DNA of 64,000 nucleotides. Origin: Pyrenophora tritici-repentis (lineage: Eukaryota > Ascomycota > Dothideomycetes > Pleosporales > Pleosporaceae). Shown piece by piece: positions 23,723-34,468 of the stretch. Both the position numbers and the translations under genes were made by a program. The number at the start of each line of letters is the position of its first letter. Within the stretch, counting starts at the first letter, position 1. Below the pieces are notes generated by a model. That model was not told where the DNA came from. It did not search any database and saw only the letters and a list, made by a program, of their open reading frames with translations. The stretch lies in assembly GCF_003171515.1 (NCBI RefSeq), contig NC_089392.1, forward strand, positions 3,348,001 to 3,412,000. The letters run 5' to 3'.

Positions 23723-24081
23723 TTGCAAGCGTCGTTGCCGTGTCCCGGAACCAGGGTTGCATTATTGGCCCAGCACACATATTTCCTCGTAGTAGTCGAC
23801 GATATCTTGCTCCTTGCTTCCAAACAAAACTTGCCTCCCTCCACTTTCACTTCCACTTCCACTTCCACTTCCATCACCCTACCCTCACCACCGCGCTTGC
23901 AGTCAAGGTGAATCGTGTGCAAACAAAACCTGCCCGGACCACCTCGAGGACGGCAGCCGTGCCCATGACCGCCCGCTCACATTGACGTCGTCGCCTTCCT
24001 CGCCATATCCACTTGCTTCCTCGCCGTCTGCCTTCCTCCCGCCCGACGCCTTCGTCCCTTCGTCCACCCATTGCCGGCCAC

Positions 24082-25988
24082 ATGCTCGAGCTACAGCTCC
24101 CTCGCCCACCAATGCCTCACGCCATCCCGCGGGAGCCTCCCTTCAACCTGTTCGCTCCTACCTCGCACAGCTCCTCCAAGCTCGACACAACCATGCAGCT
24201 GCCCTATCCCAGGATATCCAACGGCTATGAGCAGGACTCGCTGCGGACAGCTCCGAGAGCACCTCTCACCCCTCCCGACCTCCCAGGCTCAGCAGTTAGG
24301 GTCGTATCGCTGCCGTCGAATCAGGGTTCTGGACACCAGTACGGCTATCAGCTGCCTGCTATTGGAAACTCAAGATCAGTCACAGCCACAAGAAGCCCTA
24401 GCCCTTCAAGGCAGCAACCACAAGCACAAGACATGGCACAGACACCGCGGAAAAAGTGGTCAATATCACCCAACCTTAGGATACCGCCAACTATTAGCAC
24501 ACCGCAAGAGGGTCTTCCTCAACTCGCAGCAGAGGTGGGTTCAAAGTCTTCTCATCCGCAGTACCTGTATTGACTTGATAGGTGACATGCCTCTTCTGGT
24601 TTGAGAGCGCCTCAACTCTCCAGCAAGTGGTCGATACCTCGTCCCCACGTCAACCCCTACAACCTCTTGTCCCCGATGCACATCCTACAACCGGATTCCG
24701 CAAATGGGTAGCAACCATCTTGACCACCACACAGGTTGCTCAGAATGTCATTCTCTTGGCATTGCTGTTCATCTACAGGCTGAAGCAGACCAACCCCACA
24801 GTCAAGGGTAAGCCAGGCAGTGAATATCGTCTCCTAACTGTAGCTCTCATGCTGGGCAACAAGTTTCTCGATGATAACACATATACGAACAAGACATGGG
24901 CAGAAGTCTCAGGCATCTCGGTACAAGAGGTGCACATCATGGAGGTTGAATTTCTCAGCAACATGCGTTACAGCCTATTTACATCAAAGGAGAAATGGAA
25001 CGAGTGGCACGGCATCCTCGGCAAGTTCGGCACTTTTTTCGATCGAGCCTCCAAGATCCCCGCCTCTGGTGCGATAAGCCCAGTTGGATCCCAGCATATG
25101 CTTGGAGTGCCGCCCAACTTTGTCCCGTCGCCACCTACCCAGCAACAAACTTCTCCGCCTACATCCATGATGTATTCGCCCAGCCACATGGCCTTTTCCA
25201 ATACCCCGCTTTTGCAACCACAGGCCACATCAGCCACCGTTTCTCCGATTGGCGCTCTTCCTGAACTTGGGCCCATTCAGCGTAAACGCAGCGCTGACTA
25301 CTCCGCCGAGCCACCAGCGAAGCGACAGGCTCACGGATTTGCGCCTGGTCCCTACAGCAATGCACCACCGATCCCTACCCTGCAAACGCCCATCAATAGG
25401 TCCTTTGAGCCACCACCGTCCGTTAACCGGCTGCCGCCTCTCCCAAGCCTTTCCATACCTCCTCTACAGCAGATGCAGCCTGCACAGACAAAGAACTGGT
25501 CGGAGCTTCCACTTCCGGTTGCAGGTGGTCGCTCGATGGCTATGGTATATCCTCCTCCGGTTCAATGGCAACAGCCCAATAGCACACCGACTACCTCGGC
25601 CCCACCTCCTTTCCCTCATAATTACACACCGACTACCGATCCCTCTCGCCAAGTCAGTCCGTATCCTCAGTCAGCTGGTTCCTCGCCTGTGAGCGCTTCG
25701 TATCCAGCGACCAATTCCAGGCAGCTGTCGCCGTCCCATTTCTTGAACCAGCGTCAATCTCCATATCGACCGGTCAGGGGTGTGCAGACATTGCTTGTGC
25801 CACCACCATCTACATCCATTCACAATCCGGCACGGAACATTGGTTACGACCAGATGCAATATCAACCTCTTGGCCGACCCATGACAGATCGGCGCTCTGG
25901 TCTCTTGCCGTACATGGATCGCAGTGCATGGCCCGAGACTAACCAGTTTAACCAACTTCCCGTCCCTCAACAGCCAGTTTTTAGATAA
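24082..25988 (+). CDS. Pho80/Clg1-like cyclin
   Basis: Two exons, 24082-24534 and 24582-25988, with a 47-bp intron (GTGGGT...GATAG), giving 619 aa if the first ATG is used; an alternative start is at 24112. The N-terminal 150 residues are Pro/Ser-rich. A cyclin box of the Pho80 type follows across the intron (about 155-300). It has FRKWVATILTTTQVAQNVILLALLFIYRLK, then LGNKFLDDNTYTNKTWAEVSGI and EVEFLSNMRYSL. The long C-terminal half is Pro/Gln-rich and disordered, as in yeast Clg1. Pho80-family cyclins activate the kinase Pho85 in phosphate, glycogen and growth control. Which Pho85-type partner is used here cannot be told. The 5' intergenic region is exceptionally long. Confidence 0.85.
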
Positions 25989-26925
25989 ACTGCCATGACC
26001 TTGTCTTCATGTATCCACTTCACCAAGCTCTGAACAGCTGATGGTGTTCAACTTTTAGTTTACTGGATATCTTATTTGCTGCGTTCGAGCGTGCATTGCA
26101 TTGGGGGGTAAATTTTCTTCCTGCTATACGATCAATCGAGTTGATCAATTCTTTCTTCAGGGAAGTTAGCATACACAGGCGTTACTGTTCATGTCATCTT
26201 GTGCCTAGTCGGCAGGCGAGACGTGACGGAATGAAATTTGGCATGAACGGCGTTTTGACCGTGATCGAAAGCTATCTTGGCTTTGTAGTGTACAAGCCAC
26301 TAGTATAGGAATCAGCGGTATCTAGCCCCCATGGGCTGTCAATTAAACCCAAATTAGATTAATCCATGATCATCTTGTGTTGTCATTAATCGTATATGGA
26401 GTGTGTGACATACCGCACACAGGATTATAGGCTGATGCTTTTCTGGGAGCGGCTTGTCGTATACCTTCGGATTTGCTGTTTCATATCCAGGCCCATGTAT
26501 GTGTAGGGGTAATGGCCTGACAAAATACGAGCAGCACTCATCTTTGATTGTATTGGAACGCGTAATCTGGAAGTCATGAGCACGAGCGAAATGTGGCCCA
26601 CGTCTAGGGCGGAGCATCGCAATCTTGCATCCGACTCTCGGAGGTTTGTACTACCAAGGGATTACTTCCAACATGGATCCTTGAGGCTGAACGAGGATGC
26701 TGATGAGTACATGGACAGTAAGACTTGGCCGCACGGGTGATATTTTAGTACTCCAGGTACGGACGTAACGGACGTAACGGAGAAATGGAACCTGGGCGTA
26801 AGAGTGAGTTGGAGTGAGAATTGGCTTGGAGTGACTTACGTGCCAAGCCGCTTACAAGAGCCGCGGCAGCGCAACCATCCAGTGTCGGACCTTCTCTCGT
26901 CTGCGCAACTCAACAAACTCTCGCC
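25989..26925. other. Intergenic region, no gene seen
   Basis: 3' flank of the cyclin gene and upstream region of the MFAP1 gene. Short duplicated ACGGACGTA units lie at about 26760-26778. No gene was recognised. Confidence 0.55.
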
Positions 26926-28152
26926 ATGCCGCCACCCAAGTCCAAGAAACTCACCGCGCAACCGGTGCGCACGCGCCAATTCGCCGGAAAGCCCAAGGTC
27001 GCAGAAACTGAAGAGCGCTCAAGCTCAGAGTCGGAATCTGAAGAGGAGCAGCCCAAGCCTACACCTTTTGCGAAACCGAAGCCTGCGCCCATCGCGTCCT
27101 CGTTTCCCAAGTCAGCGCTCAATTCGAAACTCGCGTCGCGGCAAAAGTCTGAGGCGGAAAGAAAGGCATTAGAGGAGGGGTTTGAGACGGAGAGCGAAGA
27201 GGAAGGCGGCGAAGATGGCAGTGAGAGCGGGAGTGGCAGCGGGAGCGAGGAAGAGTCTTCTGAAGAGGAGGAGTCCAGCAGTGAAGATGAGGCGCCAAAG
27301 AAGCTGCTACGGCCCGTCTTCCTGAAGAAGAACGAGCGCAACAAAATCACAGCACCCGTCAAGTCAGCAGAGGAAATAGCGGCAGAGGAAGAGGCCAGAC
27401 GGCAAGAGCAAAACCGGGCACTTGTCCAGGAGCAGGTCGAGCAGCGCATCGCCGAAAAAGCGGCTGGGAAGAAGGACTGGGACGACGACGTAGAAGATGC
27501 CGACATCAACGCCATCGACGACACCGACGGCCTAGACCCCGAAGCCGAGTATGCCGCGTGGAAGCTACGCGAACTCAAGCGCATCAAACGCGAACGTCTC
27601 GCCATCGAGGAGGCCGAAGCCGAGCGCGCAGAGATTGAGCGTCGTCGCAACCTCTCCGCCGCCGAGCGAGAAGCCGAAGACCGCGCGTTCATCGAAAAGC
27701 AGCAGGAAGAAAAGGGCGACCGCGGCCAGATGCAGTATATGCAAAAGTACTTCCACAAGGGCGCCTTCTTCACCGATGAGCTCAAGGAGCTCGGCGTAGA
27801 CCGCAGGAACCTCATGAATGCTCGCTTCGAGGACCAGACCAATCGCGAACTGTTGCCCGAGTTCATGCAGATTCGCGACATGACCAAATTGGGCAAGAAG
27901 GGGCGAACACGGTACAAGGACATGAAGAGCGAGGATACGGGCAAGTGGGGTGACTTTGGTGACGACCGCCCACGAAGAGATAGAGGTGGTTATGGCGTCG
28001 ACGATCGGTTCAGGCCAGACGCTTATGGAGGGAGGGATCGCGACGGAGAAGGAGCTACAGGCGCGAATGCGAAGCCGCTCGGAGAGCGAAAGCGGTTCGG
28101 AGATGACAACGACCGAGATAGCAAGCGGCCGAGAGTATCTGAGCAGACATAA
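26926..28152 (+). CDS. MFAP1-like spliceosomal protein
   Basis: Intronless 408-aa protein. The start at 26926 is the first ATG followed by a typical MPPPKSKK N-terminus; a TTG 35 codons upstream is rejected. The first half has long acidic Ser/Glu tracts. The second half is a charged helix leading to the family core: DDVEDADINAIDDTDGLDPEAEYAAWKLRELKRIKR, then GQMQYMQKYFHKGAFF and the C-terminal RTRYKDMKSEDTGKW. These are the hallmarks of MFAP1 (micro-fibrillar-associated protein 1 C-terminal family), a B-complex spliceosome component that binds Prp38. The name is historical and the protein is nuclear. The C-terminus adds Arg/Asp/Gly-rich sequence. It converges on Atg22 with only 127 bp between stops. 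Confidence 0.92.
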   Translation: MPPPKSKKLTAQPVRTRQFAGKPKVAETEERSSSESESEEEQPKPTPFAKPKPAPIASSFPKSALNSKLASRQKSEAERKALEEGFETESEEEGGEDGSESGSGSGSEEESSEEEESSSEDEAPKKLLRPVFLKKNERNKITAPVKSAEEIAAEEEARRQEQNRALVQEQVEQRIAEKAAGKKDWDDDVEDADINAIDDTDGLDPEAEYAAWKLRELKRIKRERLAIEEAEAERAEIERRRNLSAAEREAEDRAFIEKQQEEKGDRGQMQYMQKYFHKGAFFTDELKELGVDRRNLMNARFEDQTNRELLPEFMQIRDMTKLGKKGRTRYKDMKSEDTGKWGDFGDDRPRRDRGGYGVDDRFRPDAYGGRDRDGEGATGANAKPLGERKRFGDDNDRDSKRPRVSEQT

Positions 28153-28279
28153 AAACATTGTTGTGTCATATCGGCGTTTGATAGCATTGGGCGGCGTACC
28201 ACACATTTTTACCAGGGGCATTCCAGGGCGTACAGATACGAAATACACATACCCACCGATCCCAGCTCGGGGTTTGATC

Positions 28280-30270
28280 TCATTCAACCATCACCCTCTC
28301 ATACGTGCCTCGTCCCCTACCATCACCCTCTGCCATCATCCTAGCGTCCTCCCTCCCTTTCTCAACATTCAACATCCACAACAACGGTGCGGGCAACACG
28401 ACTAGGACGGCGAGAAAGAAGAACGCCGGTCGAATAGTACCGGCCTGATCGACAATCCAGCCTACCAAAGCTGGCCCAAAAGCGCTACTCCCTTTGTCTG
28501 TCACAGCGAACAGCGCAAAGAAGGCTGCCTCGCTTCCCTCTGGGATCAAAGGCGCGTAGACGGAGCGCGCGTACGAAGATATACCACCCATGACTATCCC
28601 ATGCACGACGGCGATGGGATAGATTTCCCAAGCCTGCTGCAATCCGATAAACCCCAGGCTTTTGAACAGCGGAATATAGCCCAGCAAGCCGTACAAAGGA
28701 ATCACTTCCATGCCGGCCACACAACACAGCAGTATCATTTTCGGCTGTAGACCATACCGGCGCTGAATCTTCGGCCATGCAAATGCGCCTACGACACCCG
28801 AGCCGATTGACGTAATGGATAGTAGTGCAATGGCAATAGTGCCCATGTGTAACTCTGTCCTCGCGAAGAGTACCGCCGTTCCGGAAATAGTAGCCACGGC
28901 ATCGGAGAGGAGGAACCACGAGATGAGGAAGAGTAGCGTCTGTCTGAGACTGATGGCCCTCTTCAAAGTCCCGTAGAAGCTCCTCAGCGAGAACGAGGTA
29001 TAAAACAGAAACGTACGCAGCTTCGACGACGCTTCTGTATTATTTGCAAAACCAGGGCGTGACTGCGTGGGCAACGGCGGACCCGGACGCGGGCGCAGCC
29101 AGAGAAGTGTTGGAATGCTAAACACAGCCCACCACACGCCCACCATGAACAGGATGATGCGGATCGAGAGACTAGGCGAGGTTTTGGAAAACGATGTCTT
29201 GCTGAACAGGAAGATGATGCCGATACTCAGGACCTGGACGAAGACTGCGGATATGTACCCGTAGCCTACACCTTTACTGCTGATTTGCGCCGAGCGCTCG
29301 AGATCGCGCGCTAGCTTCTCTGGGTTCGATCGATGTATTATTGATGACGGTCCGTTGGCGGGGTTCAAGCTTTCGAGCTCAAAGTCTGAGGCGGAATCCG
29401 ATGACAGCGACTTGCCTATGGAGTTGTCGGGGTAATGTGCTACTAGCAACGGTAGGAAAGCGTTTAGCAAGACAAAGGAACACCCCAGGCTGGAGACGCC
29501 GACGATGACTAGGATGGGTGCTAGATAGTACAACGACGGCGAAATAAAAATGAAAAGACAACTAGCCAGCGAGCCAGTATAAGATGTAAACATCAACATC
29601 CTTTTCCGATACGGCCCTTTATACCAAAAACTTGTGAGAATCTAATCACATGATGTAGCCAGGAGGGACGGGGAGCGTAGTACATACCATGATCAGCAAA
29701 AGAGCTAAAACATATCAAAACGAGAGCTTGCAGTAACACGGCCGTGGAAAAAGTGTACATGGCAAAACTACTCGTCGACATGTCTTTGCCCAGATATCTC
29801 ACGATACATTGCTCTTCGCCTTGCTTTTTCGGTGCAGTTGCGTCTCCTACTGGAGCTTGGTGGTGGTCGATACATGGTTTAGACCGGTCGGAGAAGAAGA
29901 CGCCGTTTTCTCGAGCGAGCTGCTCGAGGATGACGGGGAGGAAGGCACCTTGGTGTTGTAAGTACGGTGGTGGCAGTGGTGTTTGATATTTAGTGTAGTG
30001 GTGGTATCATTGTGTGAGGTTGATTATCAACCAAGAGGACAGACATGACTTACCGACAGCGACCACAGCAAAGACCTACAAACATGTTAAAAAATTGTCA
30101 ACTCTGTAAAAGAACCAACATACTTCCGCAGCAATCGGATAAGCAAACCAGCCCTTCAACTCCCTCTCTGTAGTCGGACTCGTATCCTCGCCTTCGTAAC
30201 TAGGGCGTTCAACCGGCGACGTGTTTAGACCAGTTTCATCCTCATCATCATCATCATCTGAAAAAGACAT
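28280..30270 (-). CDS. ATG22: Vacuolar amino-acid effluxer Atg22 (autophagy-related MFS protein)
   Basis: Four exons by frame and splice sites: 30270-30124, 30075-30054 (only 22 bp), 29948-29688 and 29616-28280, giving 588 aa. Introns are 48, 105 and 71 bp. The joined N-terminus reads GWFAYPIAAEVF then AVVAVGAFLPVILEQLARENG, the family signature, and this holds only if the 22-nt exon is included. The acidic N-terminal tail is cytosolic. About 12 membrane segments follow, with a long loop around residues 190-240 in the third-to-fourth exon region. Atg22 exports amino acids from the vacuole after autophagic breakdown. Atg16 is encoded 11 kb away, but there is no sign of co-regulation. It is head-free of neighbours: about 1.4 kb separates it from the next gene upstream. 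Confidence 0.9.
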
Positions 30271-31655
30271 TGTTCTGTCGGATCTGTTAGGCTGCGAGAA
30301 TATGAATGCACATTATTCTTCTAATGGAGATAGAGCGTGGTGATGACGACCCGAGACGATCCGATGTGGGTATTATTGCGTGGGTCTGGCGGTACTTGTT
30401 TATGGTGGAAGGTGGGGCCGCAAAAGCAGATTATGTCAGGCCAGCCTCATGTTCAGAGACTATGCGCTAGTTACATGAAGCAGACTACAGGTGATTAAAG
30501 TTCTGGATGAATATGCAAAGGTGTTTGGGAGAGAGACGGAGTTACTGGTATAAGGTTTCTTGTAAAGTACATGTCTTCATGGGTTGCTATCACTATTATC
30601 TGCCGGTTTTAAGCGACTCTTCAACCTCGTGTACATTCCTCCATAGATCAGACGCTGCATGGATTCCCCCAAAGATTACAATCGTGTTTTCTTATGGTTT
30701 GCTCAACACCAAGGATAAGCATGTTGGTTGGGAATAACGTTTTGGAGGTGGGTCGATGACGTAGCTTACTTTGCTAGCGTCCTGCGTCGACAGACAGCTC
30801 TTTCACGAACTTCACAAACGTAAGATACTATGAAGATGCTATATATGTAGCTCTCCAGCTGATGGTAACAGTTCCGTGCTACTATGGTGTTTGCTAATCG
30901 AAGTGCTCGTTTAATCTCTGGGGAGTGTGCAGTGTTCACGATGCTCGATCGCACTCTCCACCAAGGCGAGGGGAGGCGTTCAATCTCGGATAGGGGTCAA
31001 GCTGCAGCTGTAATGTTCATATGTGTGTAGTTTTGTATTAACTATACACGGTACTATGGCACTGTTATGCACGATGAGTTATTGTGTGCTGGAATCAAAC
31101 AAGTGATCATTGTACTACATGTATGCTGCACGAAGGAGGCCGGGAATGATAGACTTCGACTTATAGAGGGGAGAACAAGCCGAAAACATCAAAAAGATAA
31201 GAAAGGGTTCATCTGCAACAAGAGCGGTCATGCTGAAGCTTATACGCAGTGGATTAAGGCTATTTTTCAAAATAAACCCAAGCTCAGTTGGCGCACCCTG
31301 TTCTATCTGAGATACTGACAGCATACCTTCTGCAGTAGCACTTCAAGGATATAACCAGACGCTACAACCTCCTAGCTTACAAGGAACCAGTGCCAGTCTT
31401 CTGATTATACAAGCCAATCCTGGTTGGGTCCCACCTTGTTTCTGAACGACAGCACATAGAGCTGAATCATAGAATTATAGACACGGAACCGATGTTAAGC
31501 GTGAAGGAATTTTGGCGCTCCAAGAAAAGCGAGAAAGTGGTAATGACCTTCACCAGGGATGGATGCCCTAGACAGGCATCATACCATCCAGTTGCAAGTC
31601 AAGCCCTGTCGCATACGATGATTTGATGTGATCATAGTGTTCAGTGGTCTTGTTC
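30271..31655. other. Intergenic region, no gene seen
   Basis: Upstream region of Atg22 and 3' flank of the repeat-bearing hypothetical. A few frames of 60-80 codons have no recognisable features. The part at about 31060-31500 is slightly AT-rich and could be eroded mobile DNA, but nothing specific can be named. Confidence 0.5.
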
Positions 31656-32672
31656 CTATGACTGTTTAGCACATGCAGCATTAGAACCGGGCGGGCAGAT
31701 AAATACCCTGAAGCCTTCCTGTTCATCTGCAAAGGACACTCGCCGACGTCTTCTGGCTGCTGGAGACGGCCTCCGATCCTCTTGAGGCAGGTACTTATCA
31801 CCTCGCCAAGGTTGCCTCGTCTCCAGACGATGATAGCTATCGCCGATTCGCGAATCTTCTAGCTGCTGCGACAGATGCCTCATTTCGCGCTGTAAAGGTG
31901 ACCGCTGAATACGAGAGTGCCCTTCTGTCTGTAGCTCTGGCATATCTCCAGCTCGCGGGTGCCGTAGCTGTGGAGAGTGCTGTCTCATTTCTTGCTGCAG
32001 AGGTGACCGTTGATTGCGCGAGTGTCTCTCAGTTCGTGGATCTTGCAGGTTCCCAGATCGCGCCTGCACACTGTCGATATCAGCAATTTTTCTCCTTTCC
32101 GCTAGCTCAATCATTCTTTCTGCTTCTTGCGCTGGAATAGGTACGGTGGATCCCCATTCGGCGGCTGCATCACAAAAGTCGATAATGTCCAATCTCTCGG
32201 CTGGGATGCGTTAGTTTGTGGAAAACCTTCAACACGAGCTTATCTCACCATCATTTAGTGCTCTCACTCCTTCTGCGTCGTTGCTGCGCTGCCCTTGCCG
32301 CATTGAAGGATCTGGGTTCATCTGCATGAAGCGTACAGGGTACTTTGGCTGTCTCTTCATTCGCTTGATGATGTTCTGGTAGGTCGCAACATAGTCTTCT
32401 TTCCGGGGACCTGAGATCTTTGCCAGCGCATACGCTTGATCAAAAGGCGCAAGGAAATTGGTAACCCAGATAACGTCAGCATTGCGCTCTGCATAATAAT
32501 CAAGGCTCTCGATGAGACGGCGTGCTAGGCGTAGTGCAAAGAGGCCGACGATGAGGAAATCGGCAGCTGTTGTAGGCGGTGAAGGTTGACGGGTGAGATG
32601 CGAATGCGGTGGCGCTGACGGAGCCCTGCCGATATCTGGCATTGGAGACAGAATATGCCTATGATTCTCCAT
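31656..32672 (-). CDS. Unrecognised protein with tandem 35-residue repeat
   Basis: Two exons, 32672-32249 and 32200-31656, with a 48-bp intron (GTGAGA...CCCAG), giving 322 aa. The N-terminal half holds a moderately hydrophobic helix (AADFLIVGLFALRLARRLIESL, about 37-57) and a conserved-looking helical block to about residue 120. The C-terminal half is Arg/Gln/Pro/Ser-rich. It contains two copies of a 35-residue unit beginning HSRxQRSPLQxEMR, matching a 105-bp DNA duplication at about 31855-32035. The end motif RRRRRVSFADEQEGF has basic and phospho-acceptor character. I do not recognise a family. The hydrophobic helix is too polar to be a sure membrane anchor. Confidence 0.65.
31855..32035. 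repeat. In-frame 105-bp tandem duplication inside the hypothetical gene
   Basis: The segment around AGGTGACCG at 31896 recurs at 32001, 105 bp later, and the encoded units align over about 30 residues with several substitutions. The copies have diverged, so the duplication is not recent. Confidence 0.75.
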
Positions 32673-32959
32673 GTTCGATACGCGCTGGTTGAGAGTGAGG
32701 GTTCGAAGGAATGAGCGTTGCAGTCAAGATTCACAGCCTTATGGTCTTGGCGTCAAACAATCACTGCCAGGTCACTAGTGCAGAAGCGACCCACGACTGC
32801 CACACTCTCAAACGCTACAACCGCAATACGGCTATGAATCAGATGACATTTCGAGGTCGCATGTTTTCATATCTACTACCAGGGGATCTAAGGTTCCTCC
32901 AAATTCCTTTTGATACTAAAAGGCTATTTTAGAACCAACTAAACTGGACGTCCCTGTTC

Positions 32960-33190
32960 CGTCCCATTCTTGGGCGTACCTACTATCTGCAAATCAACTC
33001 ATTGCCATGCCGCCTATCGAAAACGATATGTACTTACTCCAAGAGACCCCTTCGTCTCCGGCACATAGAAAAATACGAACACAACGAACAATATTACATA
33101 TACGAAATAAGACCTCCACAAAACTTTCTCAATCGCAACTGAATTAACCTGTTGATTGAAGCAAGTAGCAACAGCTTCCATAACCAGAAT
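32960..33190 (-). pseudogene. Relic of an MFS sugar transporter, C-terminal part only
   Basis: On the minus strand, 33180-33050 reads as the last transmembrane region of a fungal sugar/lactose permease. It has AVATCFNQQVNSVAIEKV, then WRSYFVYVILFVVFVFFYV and PETKGSL, matching the family FNQ-VNPIAL, W-YY and PETKG motifs. A GTAAGT donor follows GSLG at about 33040. A possible last exon (IVGTPKNGTEQGRPV, stop) starts after a TTTGCAG at about 33000. Nothing upstream resembles the other 450 residues; the GATase gene ends at 33272 in the same orientation. It is probably a truncated leftover. Confidence 0.6.
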
Positions 33191-33271
33191 ATCCTCTATT
33201 CTTTCCCCCAAAAAAGTAAAGATATAGACTACACTATCCCCCTCCAGTGCAACCCCCCTCCACACACCAAC

Positions 33272-34150
33272 CTACTCCCTCACCTCACCCACAAACCTAC
33301 CAACCCCCCTCCCCCTACCTATCCCCCCACCGCCCTCAAGAAAAAACCTCACAACCATCTCCGCCGCCCTCACAGCATCATCATCCTGATCAATTGCCTC
33401 CAACGCCCCCTCCAGCACCTTGGGCTGCCACTCCGGAAAGAAAAACTTCACAGTCTCCGCATTAACAAACCTATCAAACTCAAAGTGGCCTTGTAAAGTA
33501 AACACGCGACCAGCTTCATACAAGCCCTGTACGGCGCAATGCTGCGTACTACCCACCACCATCCAAGACGGCGGTAGCGTAGAACTGTCGGGTATAACAA
33601 CATGATCGTGATGCACGAATTGCAATCTCAATTTTTTCCCTTCACCATCCACATCCCCATCCCCGCCACAGAACCGCCGCAGAAAATTAGCCTGGAGCGT
33701 AATCTCCCCAACACCCAATTCCCAGCCCTGGGGATCCTTCTCAACCCTAACCCCATACCGCCCCAGTAACGCCAGAGTCACAATCTGATGTCCAAAGCAG
33801 CTGCCAAAAATCCTAACACGCGGCTCCTTGTCGTACACGTCTTTGAGCCAGCGGGCTAGTTTGTGGATCCAGGGGATGTTGTCGTAGGCGGAGTTTGCAG
33901 AGCCGGAGATGACGATTGCGTCGAAGGCGGACAGGGAAGGGGGGTATTCGTTTTTTACCACGTTGAAATCTATGGATGTGATTGTTGTGGCTCCGTGGTG
34001 AGAGTCTGGTGTTTTGGAGAGGTTGGTAGCGGCGGTGGAGAGGAGGTGGTGGAAGATGCGGCCGTAAGTGGGGGTGGTATTGTTTTTGGCGATTACGGCT
34101 GGGACGGGGGTGTCTGCGTTTAGCATGCAGATGCGGATTATTTGTGGCAT
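33272..34150 (-). CDS. Class-I glutamine amidotransferase-like protein
   Basis: Intronless 292-aa protein, about the length of stand-alone fungal GATase1 proteins. The nucleophile elbow is FGSCFGHQ with Cys118, preceded by DAIVISGSANSAYD (oxyanion region, about 77-90). The catalytic dyad is LQGHFEFD with His222 and Glu224. Such proteins are annotated as GMP-synthase-like amidotransferases and are often peptidases or transferases of unknown substrate. No synthetase domain is attached. The C-terminal tail is Gly/Arg-rich. It sits head to tail upstream of the transporter relic. Confidence 0.85.
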   Translation of the reverse strand: MPQIIRICMLNADTPVPAVIAKNNTTPTYGRIFHHLLSTAATNLSKTPDSHHGATTITSIDFNVVKNEYPPSLSAFDAIVISGSANSAYDNIPWIHKLARWLKDVYDKEPRVRIFGSCFGHQIVTLALLGRYGVRVEKDPQGWELGVGEITLQANFLRRFCGGDGDVDGEGKKLRLQFVHHDHVVIPDSSTLPPSWMVVGSTQHCAVQGLYEAGRVFTLQGHFEFDRFVNAETVKFFFPEWQPKVLEGALEAIDQDDDAVRAAEMVVRFFLEGGGGIGRGRGVGRFVGEVRE

Positions 34151-34468
34151 TCTTTTGGAACAATGGTTTTATGGAATTCTTCTTTTTGCTTCCTCTTTAT
34201 TTTGCAAGAGAAAGATTATTTGTAGTGCACTATCGTACACGACTACGTATAGCATGTCCGAGTTCGGAAGTGAACTTGATAGCCGCTGATAAGCGGTTAA
34301 CGTCAGGTCGCCGCGAATGACTCGTAGTTTGTCATGTCTACTTCACAACATAATATCGACGTTGTCGCAGCCACAATGTAATAACATTATTCATGTTTCA
34401 TCATATCCACCGCTGTGGAATCACTTATTTCCCGTCATTACCTCAGTTCTACCACTTGAACAACCTCT
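34151..34468. other. Intergenic region, no gene seen
   Basis: 5' flank of the GATase gene and 3' flank of the MEI4-like gene. No RNA gene was recognised. Confidence 0.5.

Larger units (their letters stand above)
16679..24081. other. 7.4-kb stretch with no credible gene, rich in simple repeats
   Basis: No open frame here shows a domain, a good intron structure or normal composition; the longest (19440-19970, 176 aa) looks random. Microsatellite-like runs include ACG repeats at about 17075-17092, GGAC at about 17379-17397, TATG at about 17266-17290, GGTAGC at about 20788-20811, TG at 22474-22510, an 8-mer TCGTCTAG tandem at 23691-23722 and TTCCAC repeats at about 23846-23873. The final part (from about 23.5 kb) is C/T-rich and looks like a 5' UTR of the cyclin gene. 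The stretch may hold distal regulatory DNA or non-coding transcripts. Confidence 0.6.

Noticed and set aside
26910..27944. 344-codon minus-strand open frame
   Set aside because: It is the mirror of the MFAP1 gene; its Ser/Leu-rich composition comes from reading Glu/Lys codons backwards.
27565..28287. 240-codon minus-strand open frame
   Set aside because: Antisense to MFAP1 with no motif.
31060..31560. Possible eroded mobile element or tRNA-like sequence
   Set aside because: No conserved reverse transcriptase, integrase, transposase or tRNA box could be read.
34240..34320. 5S-rRNA-like string near GTCCGAGTTCGGAAG
   Set aside because: Only a short resemblance; the flanking stems and the rest of a 5S gene are absent.
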